This document shows positions 22,053-30,700 of a stretch of 64,000 nucleotides of DNA, one piece after another (position 1 is the first letter of the stretch; every line of letters begins with the position of its first letter). This stretch comes from Luidia sarsii (lineage: Eukaryota > Echinodermata > Asteroidea > Paxillosida > Luidiidae). The stretch spans positions 6,980,694 to 7,044,693 of the forward strand of contig OX465119.1 of the NCBI GenBank assembly GCA_949987565.1. The letters are read 5' to 3'. The notes beneath the pieces are model-generated. The model was not told where the DNA came from. It was given only the letters and a program-made list of their open reading frames with translations, and did no database searches. The translations under genes were made by a program, and so were the position numbers.

Positions 22053-22338
22053 AACACCATGCAGCTTTCTGATAATCCTTCTTTTGTGTTCAGTCCTTCA
22101 CACTTCTCTCTTTGATCTTTCCCCCTCTTGTCACTAATCCCTACCCTACTCCTTGCCCTTCTCTTTGATCTTTCCCCCTCCTCTCACTAATCTACCCTAC
22201 CCCTTGCCCTTCCCATTGATCTCTCCCTACCAGCTTCACTCTTTGTCCTTTGTTTCTCATCCGTGTCCTATTCACTCTCTCCCCCCTTCCTTCGTGTACA
22301 TGTATCTGTTTTGTCCTTGTCACTCTGCCTTTGAGAAA

Positions 22339-22361
22339 GGTCCTGCTAGGATCGAAACGTC
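22339..22361 (+). ncRNA. Possible degenerate hammerhead-type motif in Penelope 3' region
   Basis: GGTCCT and AGGATC pair as a six-base stem with loop GCT, followed at once by GAAAC and GTC, as after stem II of hammerhead ribozymes. Penelope elements are known to carry hammerheads. The expected CTGATGA before the stem reads CTTTGAGAAA here, so the core is poorly conserved and activity is doubtful. The same block ends all Penelope copies of the window. Confidence 0.3.
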
Positions 22362-22619
22362 AGGCCGACTAAATTTTAAAACATAAGATGTGACTGTAAT
22401 GTTAGAGTACTTAAGAAGGCTTTAGGGCCTAATGAGGATATCTCATTACAGAATATTACAGTGAAACTGGTATACTTCTTGCAATGGCGCCCTTACGTCG
22501 GGCCAACGCTGTCAGACGCTGGCCTTAATGAACCTAGATTATGTCCAAGTTGGGACAAACTATTTTAATTCTGTTATCGAGGCGATTACTAAAACAAGGG
22601 GAATCGGGAAGCCTCACAC

Positions 22620-22985
22620 AGGAGTAAACCTAATGGCCTGTCCACACAAGGATTTGCTTTGTGTCATGTCTACTTTTGAAGTTTAACTTGACAGACTAAA
22701 AATGTCAGAGGAAGTGAAAAGAAGCTATTCACTGATAAGCTATGTACCTCCCCACAAAACAGTGGGATCACAGACAATAGGCCGATGGATTAAGTTGCCC
22801 TCTCGAAGAGTGGTATTAGGACGGATAAGTTTTCCGCCCACAGCACACGAACAGCATCATGTAGTGCAGCATCAATGAAAGGTGTACCAGTAGAATTAAT
22901 TATGAAAGCTGCAGGATGGTGCAGATCTTCCACCTTTGCCATTTATTACGATAAGCCTTTATTGGATTCATGCGCACATAATGTG
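22620..22985 (+). pseudogene. DIRS-C tyrosine recombinase, C-terminal part
   Basis: At 22839 onward one frame reads AHSTRTASCSAASMKGVPVE, then AGWCRSSTFAIYYDKP. That is the H-x-x-R box, the following Trp position and the nucleophile Tyr region (YY) of tyrosine recombinases. Upstream, VPPHKTVGSQTIGRWIK fits the preceding helix. Frame changes surround it, and the N-terminal half is not recognised. Together with the RNase H at 18.4 kb it flanks the Penelope insertion. Confidence 0.7.
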
Positions 22986-23130
22986 TTTGTTGAAAGCATC
23001 CTTAACAGTTAAAAGATGCTAGTCCATGTTAATGTCAAACTGAACAAGTGCAACTTCCCGGAATAAATCATGTTTCTTACAGAAACTTTATCTTATTGTT
23101 GGTATTGGAAATCTTGGCAGTTGCTCCAAA

Positions 23131-23262
23131 TATCTCAAGTAAGGCCGAAGTGCTATGTGGTTTTGATTTAGAATTTCCTAATTAAACGAAATGTAATGAA
23201 ATGAAATTGAAGTTTAATTATGATTCTACCGAAAAACCACTAGCACTGAAGGACTAACATTC
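23131..23262. repeat. DIRS-C internal complementary region
   Basis: CTCAAGTAAGGCCGAAGTGC complements the left terminus at 17381-17410. The adjoining stretch to ACTAGCACTGAAGGAC complements the right terminus at 23422-23506. The two outer ends of the element are thus represented side by side and inverted, as in DIRS1. Confidence 0.8.
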
Positions 23263-23312
23263 CCCCCCTGTTTGACTTCCTTCCAAGTTAACTGCAAAAT
23301 TTCCTACGAAAA

Positions 23313-23506
23313 TGCCCTGAGGCGTGGACGACGGGCCTTACTAATATAGGGAGTAGCCTCTTTTAACAAAAGACTCTCAATTGTGACGAATAAATACCGG
23401 TGGCAGGTGCAATCTCAAGTAACTCCTTCAGTGCTAGTGGTTTTTCGGTAGAATCATAATTAAACTTCAATTTCATTTCATTACATTTCGTTTAATTAGG
23501 AAATTC
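23313..23506. repeat. DIRS-C right terminal inverted repeat and outer end
   Basis: ATGCCCTGAGGCGTGGACG to CAATCTCAAGTA is the inverted copy of the left repeat. The following GTGCTAGTGGTTTTTCGGTA to TTAGGAAATT is the outer end complemented by the internal region. Confidence 0.8.
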
Positions 23507-23519
23507 AACCTCCACTCAC

Positions 23520-23714
23520 CAATGACTGTACATGTATATCCTTCGCCCAATTGGCAATGGCCTGGTCCTTGAAATCCCTTGAAGAGGAGACATATAGGTG
23601 GGGATACCCCCGAACAAGCTCTATCAGCTTCTCTGCATCTATGCAGGAAAGCTTGAAGCTTGTGGCTGAATCACCGGAACACAAAACACCGGTATCCTCG
23701 CTTACGTTCTTCAT
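23520..23714 (-). CDS. Harbinger MADF-type DNA-binding protein, first exon
   Basis: It begins at an ATG (reverse strand 23714) and runs 65 codons to a GTGAGT donor. After a short leader comes DAEKLIELVRGYPHLYVSSS followed by DFKDQAIANWAKDI, the first helices of a MADF domain with its conserved Leu-Ile-x-x-V, Pro, Leu-Tyr and Trp. Harbinger elements carry a second gene of the MADF/Myb class, which brings the nuclease to the transposon ends. Here it faces the HARBI1-type gene from the other end. DIRS-C inserted 14 bp into its intron, and later exons were not found. Confidence 0.7.
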
Positions 23715-24045
23715 TTATTTAATTTTTTTTTATCAAAAGTTGGCGCTCATGAAGTGTCGTCTGCTATTTTATTTACAATAAAATTGTAATTTCCCATCTC
23801 ATTGCTATCTAAAAGCGCGTCTGTGAATTCCGATCACCGTGCACCAGTTTAAAAAACCCGTAACTAATCAAAGGGCGCCCTCATGTGGTATACAATACTC
23901 TGATTTGATTGGTTGTTGCTTTGCGAGGGTTCGCAGGAAGTTGAACATTCTTCAACTAATGCCTGTGATGCGAATGCTTTTCGCATTCGGGTTGATTTTT
24001 TGCTGCGAATTTCGCAGCGAAGCAACTGCAAAGGCAATAATGAAG

Positions 24046-24091
24046 TAAAATTCGCTTCGCATCGCAATTTGCAGGAAGTATGAACCGGGCT
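24046..24091. repeat. Harbinger right terminal inverted repeat
   Basis: CGCTTCGCATCGCAATTTGC to GAACCGGGCT, the mirror of the left end at 10034. Target copy TAA follows at 24092-24094. Confidence 0.85.
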
Positions 24092-24094
24092 TAA

Positions 24095-24660
24095 GGATGC
24101 GTCCGATCCATCTTCACCTCCTTTCGTTCTAACGGCCCAGTCGGCACCTCATCGACCTTCTGGTACCAACCACACCTTGGCTGAGGCCACACCTCCAGTG
24201 GTGGTTGGACACTGCCAACCTCATGGGGGGGTGGGGCGAACGTTCCGACGCCCATGGACAACGCTGTCCATGGCATCGGATGCGTCACTTTCAGGGTGGG
24301 GGGCCACCCTCAACCATCGTGAGGTGGCAGGCTGTTGGGGTCCCGAACTCGGTTTGAGACACATCAACGAGCTAGAACTGTGGGCGGTCCATCCTAGTGA
24401 GATGCAACAACACGACAGTGATCTCGTACTGTCGTACATCAATCATCGGGGGGCACACGTTCTGCCCGACTGTGCGCTCTGACATGGAGGGTACTCCATT
24501 GGTGCATATCCCACAACATAACGCTTACAGCATTACACCTTCCGGGCAAGGACAACGTCACGGCCGACGCCCTCTCCTGGGGGTGGGTGGTGCCGACAGA
24601 GTGGATGGTGTAGTCGGCGAAATATTTGTCCAACCGGTACTTCTTTAGGAGAGGTGGCGG
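24095..24660 (+). pseudogene. DIRS-A RNase H region (continuation after Harbinger)
   Basis: In one frame PHLQWWLDTANLMGG is visible, and in the next SDASLSGWGATLNHREVAG followed by LRHINELELWAV. These supply the first Asp and the Glu of the DIRS RNase H. The frame changes at the G-run at about 24226-24234. Before the Harbinger inserted, this continued directly from the RT at 10030. A cluster of stops follows at about 24480-24650. Confidence 0.75.
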
Positions 24661-24689
24661 ACTTTTTTGTTAATTTGTGCAATTGCGGC

Positions 24690-25412
24690 TATCCATGCTG
24701 GGTTCCCGGACGGGAGCTCCATATCGGATAGCAGCATTCTGGGCCAGCTCATCAAGGGTATGTTCGTATCCCATCCTCCAACCCATCGGTTGGTTCCGGC
24801 ATGGGACTTATTTGCGGTATTATCTTACCTCTCTGGTCCACCCTTTGAGCCGTTGGGCAGTTCTACCTTGTTCAACTTGTCCGTTAAAACAGCCTTTTCG
24901 CTGGCCGTTGCTACGTCACATCGACGTAGTGAGTTACATTCTCTCTCAATAGAGGCAGGACATATCCTGTGGGAACCGGGTGGTGTCCGCCTCATTCCAA
25001 GGTTAGGGTTCCTAACTAAAAATCCGTTGTTTACTCCGCCAGACATTTTCGTCTCGGCAGATAAATTTTGGTGCACGGTGCGGGCGCTTAAGTGGTACGT
25101 CCATCGTACCAAATCTTTGCGTTCTGGTCAATCGCAATTGTTTGACGTGTTTACCCCGCCACATCGGCCGGCGTCCTGTGAAGGATGGTGACGGATTGGC
25201 TCGGGCACATGACGTTTGGGCAGCCTCCACGTCGTGGGCCTTTTTTAAGGGTACATGTACTCCTATTTATAGCGACATTACTCAAGCGGCGTGTTGGAAG
25301 TCTCCCAACACGTTCACTGAGTGCTATCTGAAGGATGTCCTTCAAGGTGAGAGAAGAGCGGGCCAGACGGTGTTGACTGCTGCTGGTAGAGCGGCTAGCT
25401 GTGGTGTTCATT
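24690..25412 (+). pseudogene. DIRS-A tyrosine recombinase, frameshifted
   Basis: LSGPPFEPLGSSTLFNLSV, VATSHRRSELHSLSI (box I Arg), GGVRLIPRLGFLTKN and CTVRALKWYVHRT run in one frame to about 25185. After a frameshift come ARAHDVWAASTSWAFFKG, ACWKSPNTFTECYLKDV and a basic tail. The box II position H-x-x-R reads HDVW, so the catalytic Arg has become Trp. The Tyr in TECYL is present. The enzyme class inserts circular cDNA by recombination, with no nuclease domain. The next feature is the internal complementary region. Confidence 0.8.
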
Positions 25413-25611
25413 TATTCATGTACAATGTTTTCTCCCCTCGTTGCGTTCTTCATTACAACAGGCTTTTTGTCGTACCGTTGTTTAGTATTTGATCCACTGT
25501 GTACTCATACATGTTAATAACCTACACAGGATTCGAGGGGCCTTTTTCGTGGTGCCCCGACGTGTCGATAGCATCTCGCTGGCCCACCGCCTTTGTTCAC
25601 GGTGTGAGTCC

Positions 25612-25715
25612 ATGCAAATGTATTTGCTATACGGGTAACGTATGATTGACGTAGACTCCCCCCCTTACAGTAGTGTGGATGGGGTCTATGAACGAATACT
25701 TACCTGTATAGCATC
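25612..25715. repeat. DIRS-A internal complementary region
   Basis: TGTATTTGCTATACGGGTAA with CGTATGATTGACGTAGAC pairs with the left outer end at 7367-7405. The adjacent GTAGTGTGGATGGGGTCTAT to TACTTACCTGTATAGCA pairs with the right outer end at 27000-27045. Both ends meet here, as expected for a circular-junction template. Confidence 0.85.
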
Positions 25716-25762
25716 CCTCCCTCCTTCCCCTCTATACTCGATGCCTTGGTGATTTTTACTAC

Positions 25763-25857
25763 CGCTCGAGAAAAGAAGGACGAGGCACCATGGGTGGGCG
25801 CTGGAGGGCGCCTTTGTTAAAACTCTTAGCGGGAATGCCTGCCGGCAATAAGAATTA
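25763..25857. repeat. DIRS-A right terminal inverted repeat, inner part
   Basis: AGAAAAGAAGGACGAGGC to GCCGGCAATAAGAATTA mirrors the left repeat. It is cut at the TA at 25856-25857 by the next element and resumes at 26988. Confidence 0.85.
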
Positions 25858-26987
25858 CCGTAAAATCCCGGGTATAATGCGCATCCGTGTATAATGCGCA
25901 CCCCAAACTTTCGCCTTCACCGAGAGGAAAAAAATAAATCCGTGGCATGGATTGCAGAGTCCATTGTAAAGTTGTTGCCATCCCACAATGGGAAGGATGA
26001 TCACCCTCCGAATAAAAAAGTCCATTATTTCGAGCCTGGCCCGGGCGGAAAAAAAAGAGAAGAGAGCATACAGTGGGGAGGATCCTCATCCTCCGAATAA
26101 AAAAATCCATTTGAGCCCAAGTTACCTCGCCTTAACCCGGGAGAGTTTGCGGTGGGGATGATGAATGAAAGCTCCATTGTTGAAATGTGATACAATGTAA
26201 GGTCGGCTTCCCTTAAAAAGAAAGTATGTCTATTGACTGAAAAAAATCTTCCACAGTGGGAAGGGATGATCGCCCTCCCAATGAAAACATCCATTTGAGC
26301 CCAAGTTACCTCGCCGTGGGAAAAATCAAACACGGAAAACTTGAAAATCCCACAGTGGGAAGGATGATCGCTCTCCGAATAAAAACATCAATTTGAGCCC
26401 AAGTTACCTCGCCGTGGGAAAAACCAAGCACGGAAAAATTGAAAATCTCACAGCGGGAAGGATGATCGCCCTCTGATTAAAAACATCTATTTTAATTTTG
26501 AGCCCAAGTTACGTCCCTCGCAGTGGGGAAAAACCGGGAGAGTTTGCATTGGGGAGGATGGTCCACAGCTCCAATTTAAAAAAAATGTGATACAATGAAA
26601 CAATACATCGGTTTCCATAAAAAGTGTCAAGACTGAACAAAATGCACATCCATGGTGGCTTCACAGATATGCCTCCATTTGTTTCGTTTAAAAAAAATGG
26701 GAAGGTCGATCACGGGAGGATCGCCCTCTTAATACCGGTACATGTAAAAGAAAATCAGTTTGAGCCCAAGTAACCTCGTGGGGAAAAAACCCCCAGGAGA
26801 GTTTGCAATGGGGACAATGATTGACAGCCCCGTTGTTAAAATGTTATACAATGTAAGGTCGGCTTCTGTTTGATGACTGAAACCCATACTGGCAGGACAT
26901 CGTTGTACCCTGTGTATAATGCGCACCCCCAACTTTTGATCTCTACCGCGGTGAAAAAAAGTGCGCATTATACCCAGGTTTTTACGG
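25858..26987. mobile_element. Non-autonomous DNA transposon with TA duplication in DIRS-A repeat
   Basis: The termini CCGTAAAATCCCGGGTATAA and TTATACCCAGGTTTTTACGG are inverted, continuing as GCGCA inward. TA lies on both sides (25856-25857 and 26988-26989), as for Tc1/mariner-pogo type insertions. The interior has about five degenerate units of a 75-80 bp sequence with GGAAGGATGATCGCCCTCC and TTGAGCCCAAGTTACCTCG, and no transposase. Removing it restores the DIRS-A inverted repeat exactly at AAGAATTATGCA, which proves it inserted later. Confidence 0.8.
25975..26780. repeat. Degenerate tandem units within the TA-flanked element
   Basis: The motif pair CAGTGGGAAGGATGATCGCC and TTTGAGCCCAAGTTACCTCG recurs near 25984, 26076, 26256, 26346, 26450 and 26700 with spacing from about 75 to 240 bp. 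Variation between units is high, so the array is old. Confidence 0.7.
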
Positions 26988-27052
26988 TATGCAAATGTAT
27001 TTGCTATACAGGTAAGTATTCGTTCATAGACCCCATCCACACTACTGTGGGG
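26988..27052. repeat. DIRS-A right terminal inverted repeat, outer end
   Basis: TGCAAATGTATTTGCTATAC continues the repeat broken at 25857. TTCATAGACCCCATCCACAC to GTGGGGGG is the right outer end, matched by the internal complementary region. Confidence 0.8.
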
Positions 27053-27701
27053 GGGATATTAGGGGTTCCACAATTGACACCGAAACATCCTATTGGGCAT
27101 ATCCTCAAGAACACACGCGTGAACGTGCAAAAATGTTGCCACTGCTTGAACATTTTTTTAAAATGAGACCCAACCAGAGTAGCCAGCATAGAGTGAGAGC
27201 TTGCCGCGTGCTGTGCACAGCTGGATAGCATGTTATCCTGATATCGATATTTGTTGGGAAATATATGTACACTGTAATGGAAGAGAAGGATCACGCTGTA
27301 ATCTAAGTCACACATGACAGGAGCGTAACTTATATATAGGTAGATGTATGCACATGTACATGTACAAGTACAAGCATGATTAACGACATGCCCAATTTCG
27401 TAGCCCACTTGTAATTTACATGTATTATGTATAAGTCAGCAAAATGACGACTTACAGAACTATTTGCGGTCGGCATCGGTGTAAGTTGGCACAATAATGC
27501 CAGTTCCGAGGGTGCCGACTTAGCTGAGGTTTACTGTACATGTGTATTTCAATTTACAAATTAAGGAAAAAACTTACTTTTTGCTGGTATGCAAAACTAC
27601 ATGTAGAGGTCTTGGGTTCAAGTCCCTGTGCAGTCAAATTCTTTTTGGCCATTTTAAAAAGATAATAGTTTTATACATACAATATTCTTTTCTCATTTCA
27701 G
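27053..27701. other. Flank between DIRS-A and the first SMC6 exon seen
   Basis: No exon recognised. A right-arm fragment of the tRNA-like repeat family lies at about 27587-27660 (GGTCTTGGGTTCAAGTCCCT). If SMC6 continues upstream, this is intron. Confidence 0.5.
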
Positions 27702-30700
27702 GACGAAAGATTCAGATATTAAACGTAGCACAGATGCTAAAACTAGAAGAATCCGTCATCTTGAAGAGAGTCGCAAGGACCGGCTAAAGTTGTATGGAAA
27801 ATTTATGCCAACACTGCTTCATGAAATTGATAAAGCTGCTCAGAGAAAGATGTTCCATTACAAGCCAAAGGGGCCCATAGGTAAGGGTTTCTTGATGATC
27901 ATTGGACCTGAGTAAGTAAGCCTTCAGCAGAATCCGCATGTGCATATATTTGTTTGTAAAACAAATAAAGCGAAGGTAAACTGACTGGTATTAAAAAATA
28001 AATAAAAAAAATAACAAGACAAATTTAACTTGACTAGGTCTTACAGCTGAGACCTCTAGCTTCATGTACCAGTTCTCTTTCCACCTGAGCTGTCAAATCC
28101 TAATGTAGGGTCCTTCCCAAATAATCAACTACCAGTACATACTGTATACTGTGTTTTCTTGGGTTGGGACACCAATAAGAAGTTTTTCATCATTAAGTGC
28201 CCTATATCTCCTGTTGGGATGGCCATGGCAAGATAATGTTGACGGTTCTATAAGCGGACTATGGCAATGCAGTAGCAGTATCTCCTGGGATAATACCGGT
28301 AGCCCAATATTAATTCAGATGCAAACAGCAAATTGTTGTAAACCAGGGCTGTAGCACTTCAGGGATCACTCAAAACAGATGCTACAGTTTACTTTGTGGA
28401 ATGCATTTAATGAGGGAAAAGATGGACAGGTTCTAAACCTTCATTTCAATGTCATTTCAATGAGGTTTAGAAGAAAGGTTACCAGTGTGCGGTTTATATG
28501 TTAAGGTCTGAATCTAGTAAAGTTTTTTTTAGTGCTACAGCTTATGCACCTGGTAGTTTACATTCCGAAAATTACAGTACCGGTACTTCATTATTCTAGC
28601 TTCTTTTAGCAGGTGCTCAGTAAGGCTGTTGTCGGCAAGGCTTTTGTCCATAAAGAAATATCCCGACATGTCGACAAGGTTTTTCGGTTGTCGAAAAAAA
28701 ACAATAAAATACATCTCTGAAAAGAAGGGATTAAAAAGGGAACAAAAAATCCTAAAATTGTGCGTTGAGCAAGAAGTTGGAATGGATCACGACGCGTCCA
28801 AAGAAAATCGTTCACCGAACGAATTTTGCCATTACGATGTACAGTGTAAATACCATTTAGCGCACGTTTCTATGGCCGGTCGTCAGCAGTTCAGTAGCTG
28901 GTGTACGTTGCTGCATCGCATGCATTTAATGCATGTGCGTACGGGATACCAGTGCAATGCAGAGATCAGGGAAAGATCGTGGACATCCGTCCGAGGGAAG
29001 GATCGGGAAATGAGATTGCACGTGCGTCGCAATCGGTACCTACATGTAGCTGAAAGTAGCCGCATATTTGGGCCCAAAATCCCGGCAGCCGCGTATTTTA
29101 TTTCGTTGAAAAACGGACCGAAAGCACATGTACATTATGTACATCGGAAAAAGACCTCCTTTGCCGCATACGTTCTAGGTTTGTCTGAATGTATGGCTGA
29201 ATACGAGGCCTCCTCCGTTTTTGGGCCCAATACGTGGCTGAGTTTGTGGGCCCAATACGCGGCTACCTTTAGCTAGGTGCGGACGGTGACGTCTTTTCTT
29301 TTCATTGAAACTATCTGGTTCTCCAACTTCCATGTGCATGGCCAATAGGAAAACCACTGAAGCCGCTGTGCAGCGAATTCATAAATATTAATTATTTCTT
29401 GCAGTGAGAACGCACGCATCGCCGATCGATGACGTCATGAATAAACAATGAGCAATCGCCTTATTATGATTTTTAAAGGAAATTACGACTGTAACACACA
29501 ATATCGGCTCAAAAATTATTTTGTTGTGTAGAATCTTAAATACGAAAGCCATTAAATATGAAATTTTATTGAAATAAAGATATCCAAGAAAACTAATTTC
29601 ACAAGTTCAAAACCATGGCTGTTTGACATGCCCCATTCGTTTATTAACTAAAAAAAATCCAACATTGTCACCTCTGATTTTTTACTAAATCGGGGTCTCT
29701 TTCGTGATAATGTCGACAATCAGCATAAAATTCTTCTGACATGTCGACAAGAAAAAAAAATTAACGACAACAGCCTTAGTGCTCAGTAGTATGCTGAGAT
29801 TAATTAATTCAAACTGCCTGATTAAAGTATTTTTAACTTAGAGATCATTAAAAAAACAAACATGTAAAGTGTTTGTGACAGGAGACATTGCTGTTAGTGT
29901 TAGTACAGTAGATTTCTTTTGCTGTTTATGAGGTGGACATTTATCTACTGGAACACTGCTTGTACTGATCTTCATAAGGAGAGATTCATTCAAAGCATTT
30001 TTTCACATTTATTTCAGGTATTCATCTCAAGCTGAAGGATCCACGCTGGGCTATAGGCATTGAGGCTTGTTTAAAAGGACTTATGTATAAGTTCTGTTGC
30101 CATGACTATCATGATATGAATATCTTAAATCGATTGATTTCCCGCTTTGTTGATAACAAAAAAAGCCGGCCAGGAATCATTGTTTCGGCTTTTCAGGTAC
30201 GTGTAACACCCAGATTGCTCTCAATGTATGTGGCACATAGATGACCAAAATTTCCACCACTTATTTTTTGCCAAAAATGCTCAATTGAATGTTACAATCT
30301 GAAAAGTTCACGACCTCATTAATATTCATGAGATGAAATCACGATCAAATGAGGGCAATTTTTGGATACACCTTTTCCCAACTTAGATGTAATGCAAAAT
30401 TGAAACCAAACAAAATTGCATTTTTGCTTAAAATAGAATTCGAAATTTTGCCCCTTTAAAGCACTGCCACGTGACACGTGACAACGTCATGATATCTTTA
30501 AGGATAATTTGCATAACATGAGCTTGGATTCTATGCATTTGCCAAATTTTATAAAAGTGTTTATTTTATATAAGTGTGTTCAATGGCAAAAGTGCCTTCC
30601 AGAAAAAATCCCGACAAAAGAAGAAGAAAACAAAAATCAGAACAAAAACGAAACCTTTTCCGCTTCGCCGAAGCGTGCAGAAAAACTAAAAATTCGAACA

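Larger units (their letters stand above)
18774..22383 (+). mobile_element. Penelope-like element copy 1 (GIY-YIG type), near full length
   Basis: The protein segments in order are an N-terminal helical region, an RT, a Cys-rich linker ([11 protein letters not shown]) and a GIY-YIG endonuclease. The 3' region has two copies of a pyrimidine-rich CTTTGATCTTTCCCCCTC repeat, then ends GAAACGTCAGGCC...CTAAATTTTAA. AGATGT occurs at both borders (18770-18775 and about 22387), a possible short target duplication. It interrupts DIRS-C between its RNase H and its recombinase. Two internal tandem duplications and several stops disable it. Confidence 0.85.
17381..23506 (+). mobile_element. DIRS-type retrotransposon C, split by a Penelope element
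   Basis: Terminal inverted repeats lie at 17381-17522 and 23313-23421; both read TACTTGAGATTGCACCTGCC and GCCTCAGGGCAT in opposite orientation. An internal complementary region at about 23131-23262 pairs with the outer left end (GGCCGAAGTGCTATGTGGTT) and with the right end (AATTTCCTAATTAAACGAAA). Inside are gag-like sequence, RNase H, a Penelope insertion and a tyrosine recombinase. No RT was found, so it is internally deleted as well as interrupted. Its right end abuts the MADF exon of the Harbinger element. Confidence 0.8.
10034..24091. mobile_element. PIF/Harbinger DNA transposon, expanded by nested DIRS insertions
   Basis: The inverted termini share GCCCGGTTCATACTTCCTGC plus about 15 more bases, starting at 10034 and ending at 24091. 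TAA flanks both sides (10031-10033 and 24092-24094), the 3-bp TWA duplication known for this superfamily. Inside are a HARBI1-type nuclease on the + strand near the left end and a MADF-type DNA-binding exon on the - strand near the right end, the usual two-gene convergent layout. Subtracting DIRS-B and DIRS-C leaves about 4 kb. Its insertion point interrupts DIRS-A coding sequence, so it is younger than DIRS-A. Confidence 0.9.
7367..27052 (+). mobile_element. DIRS-type retrotransposon A, interrupted by nested insertions
   Basis: The termini are inverted repeats. The left one (from 7367, with ATTCTTATTGCTGGCAGGCA inside) is matched by the reverse complement at 25763-25857, continuing at 26988-27016 after an insertion. 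Between them, in order, come gag-like sequence, reverse transcriptase, RNase H, tyrosine recombinase, and an internal complementary region at 25612-25715 that pairs with both outer ends. This is the DIRS1 layout, and these elements make no target duplication. Removing the Harbinger insertion (14.06 kb) and the 1.13-kb element leaves about 4.5 kb, normal for the group. All reading frames are damaged. Confidence 0.85.

Noticed and set aside
28629..29276. 215-codon open frame inside the hAT-like element
   Set aside because: It has no ATG start, no hAT transposase motif and no dimerisation C-terminus. Open by chance or long decayed.
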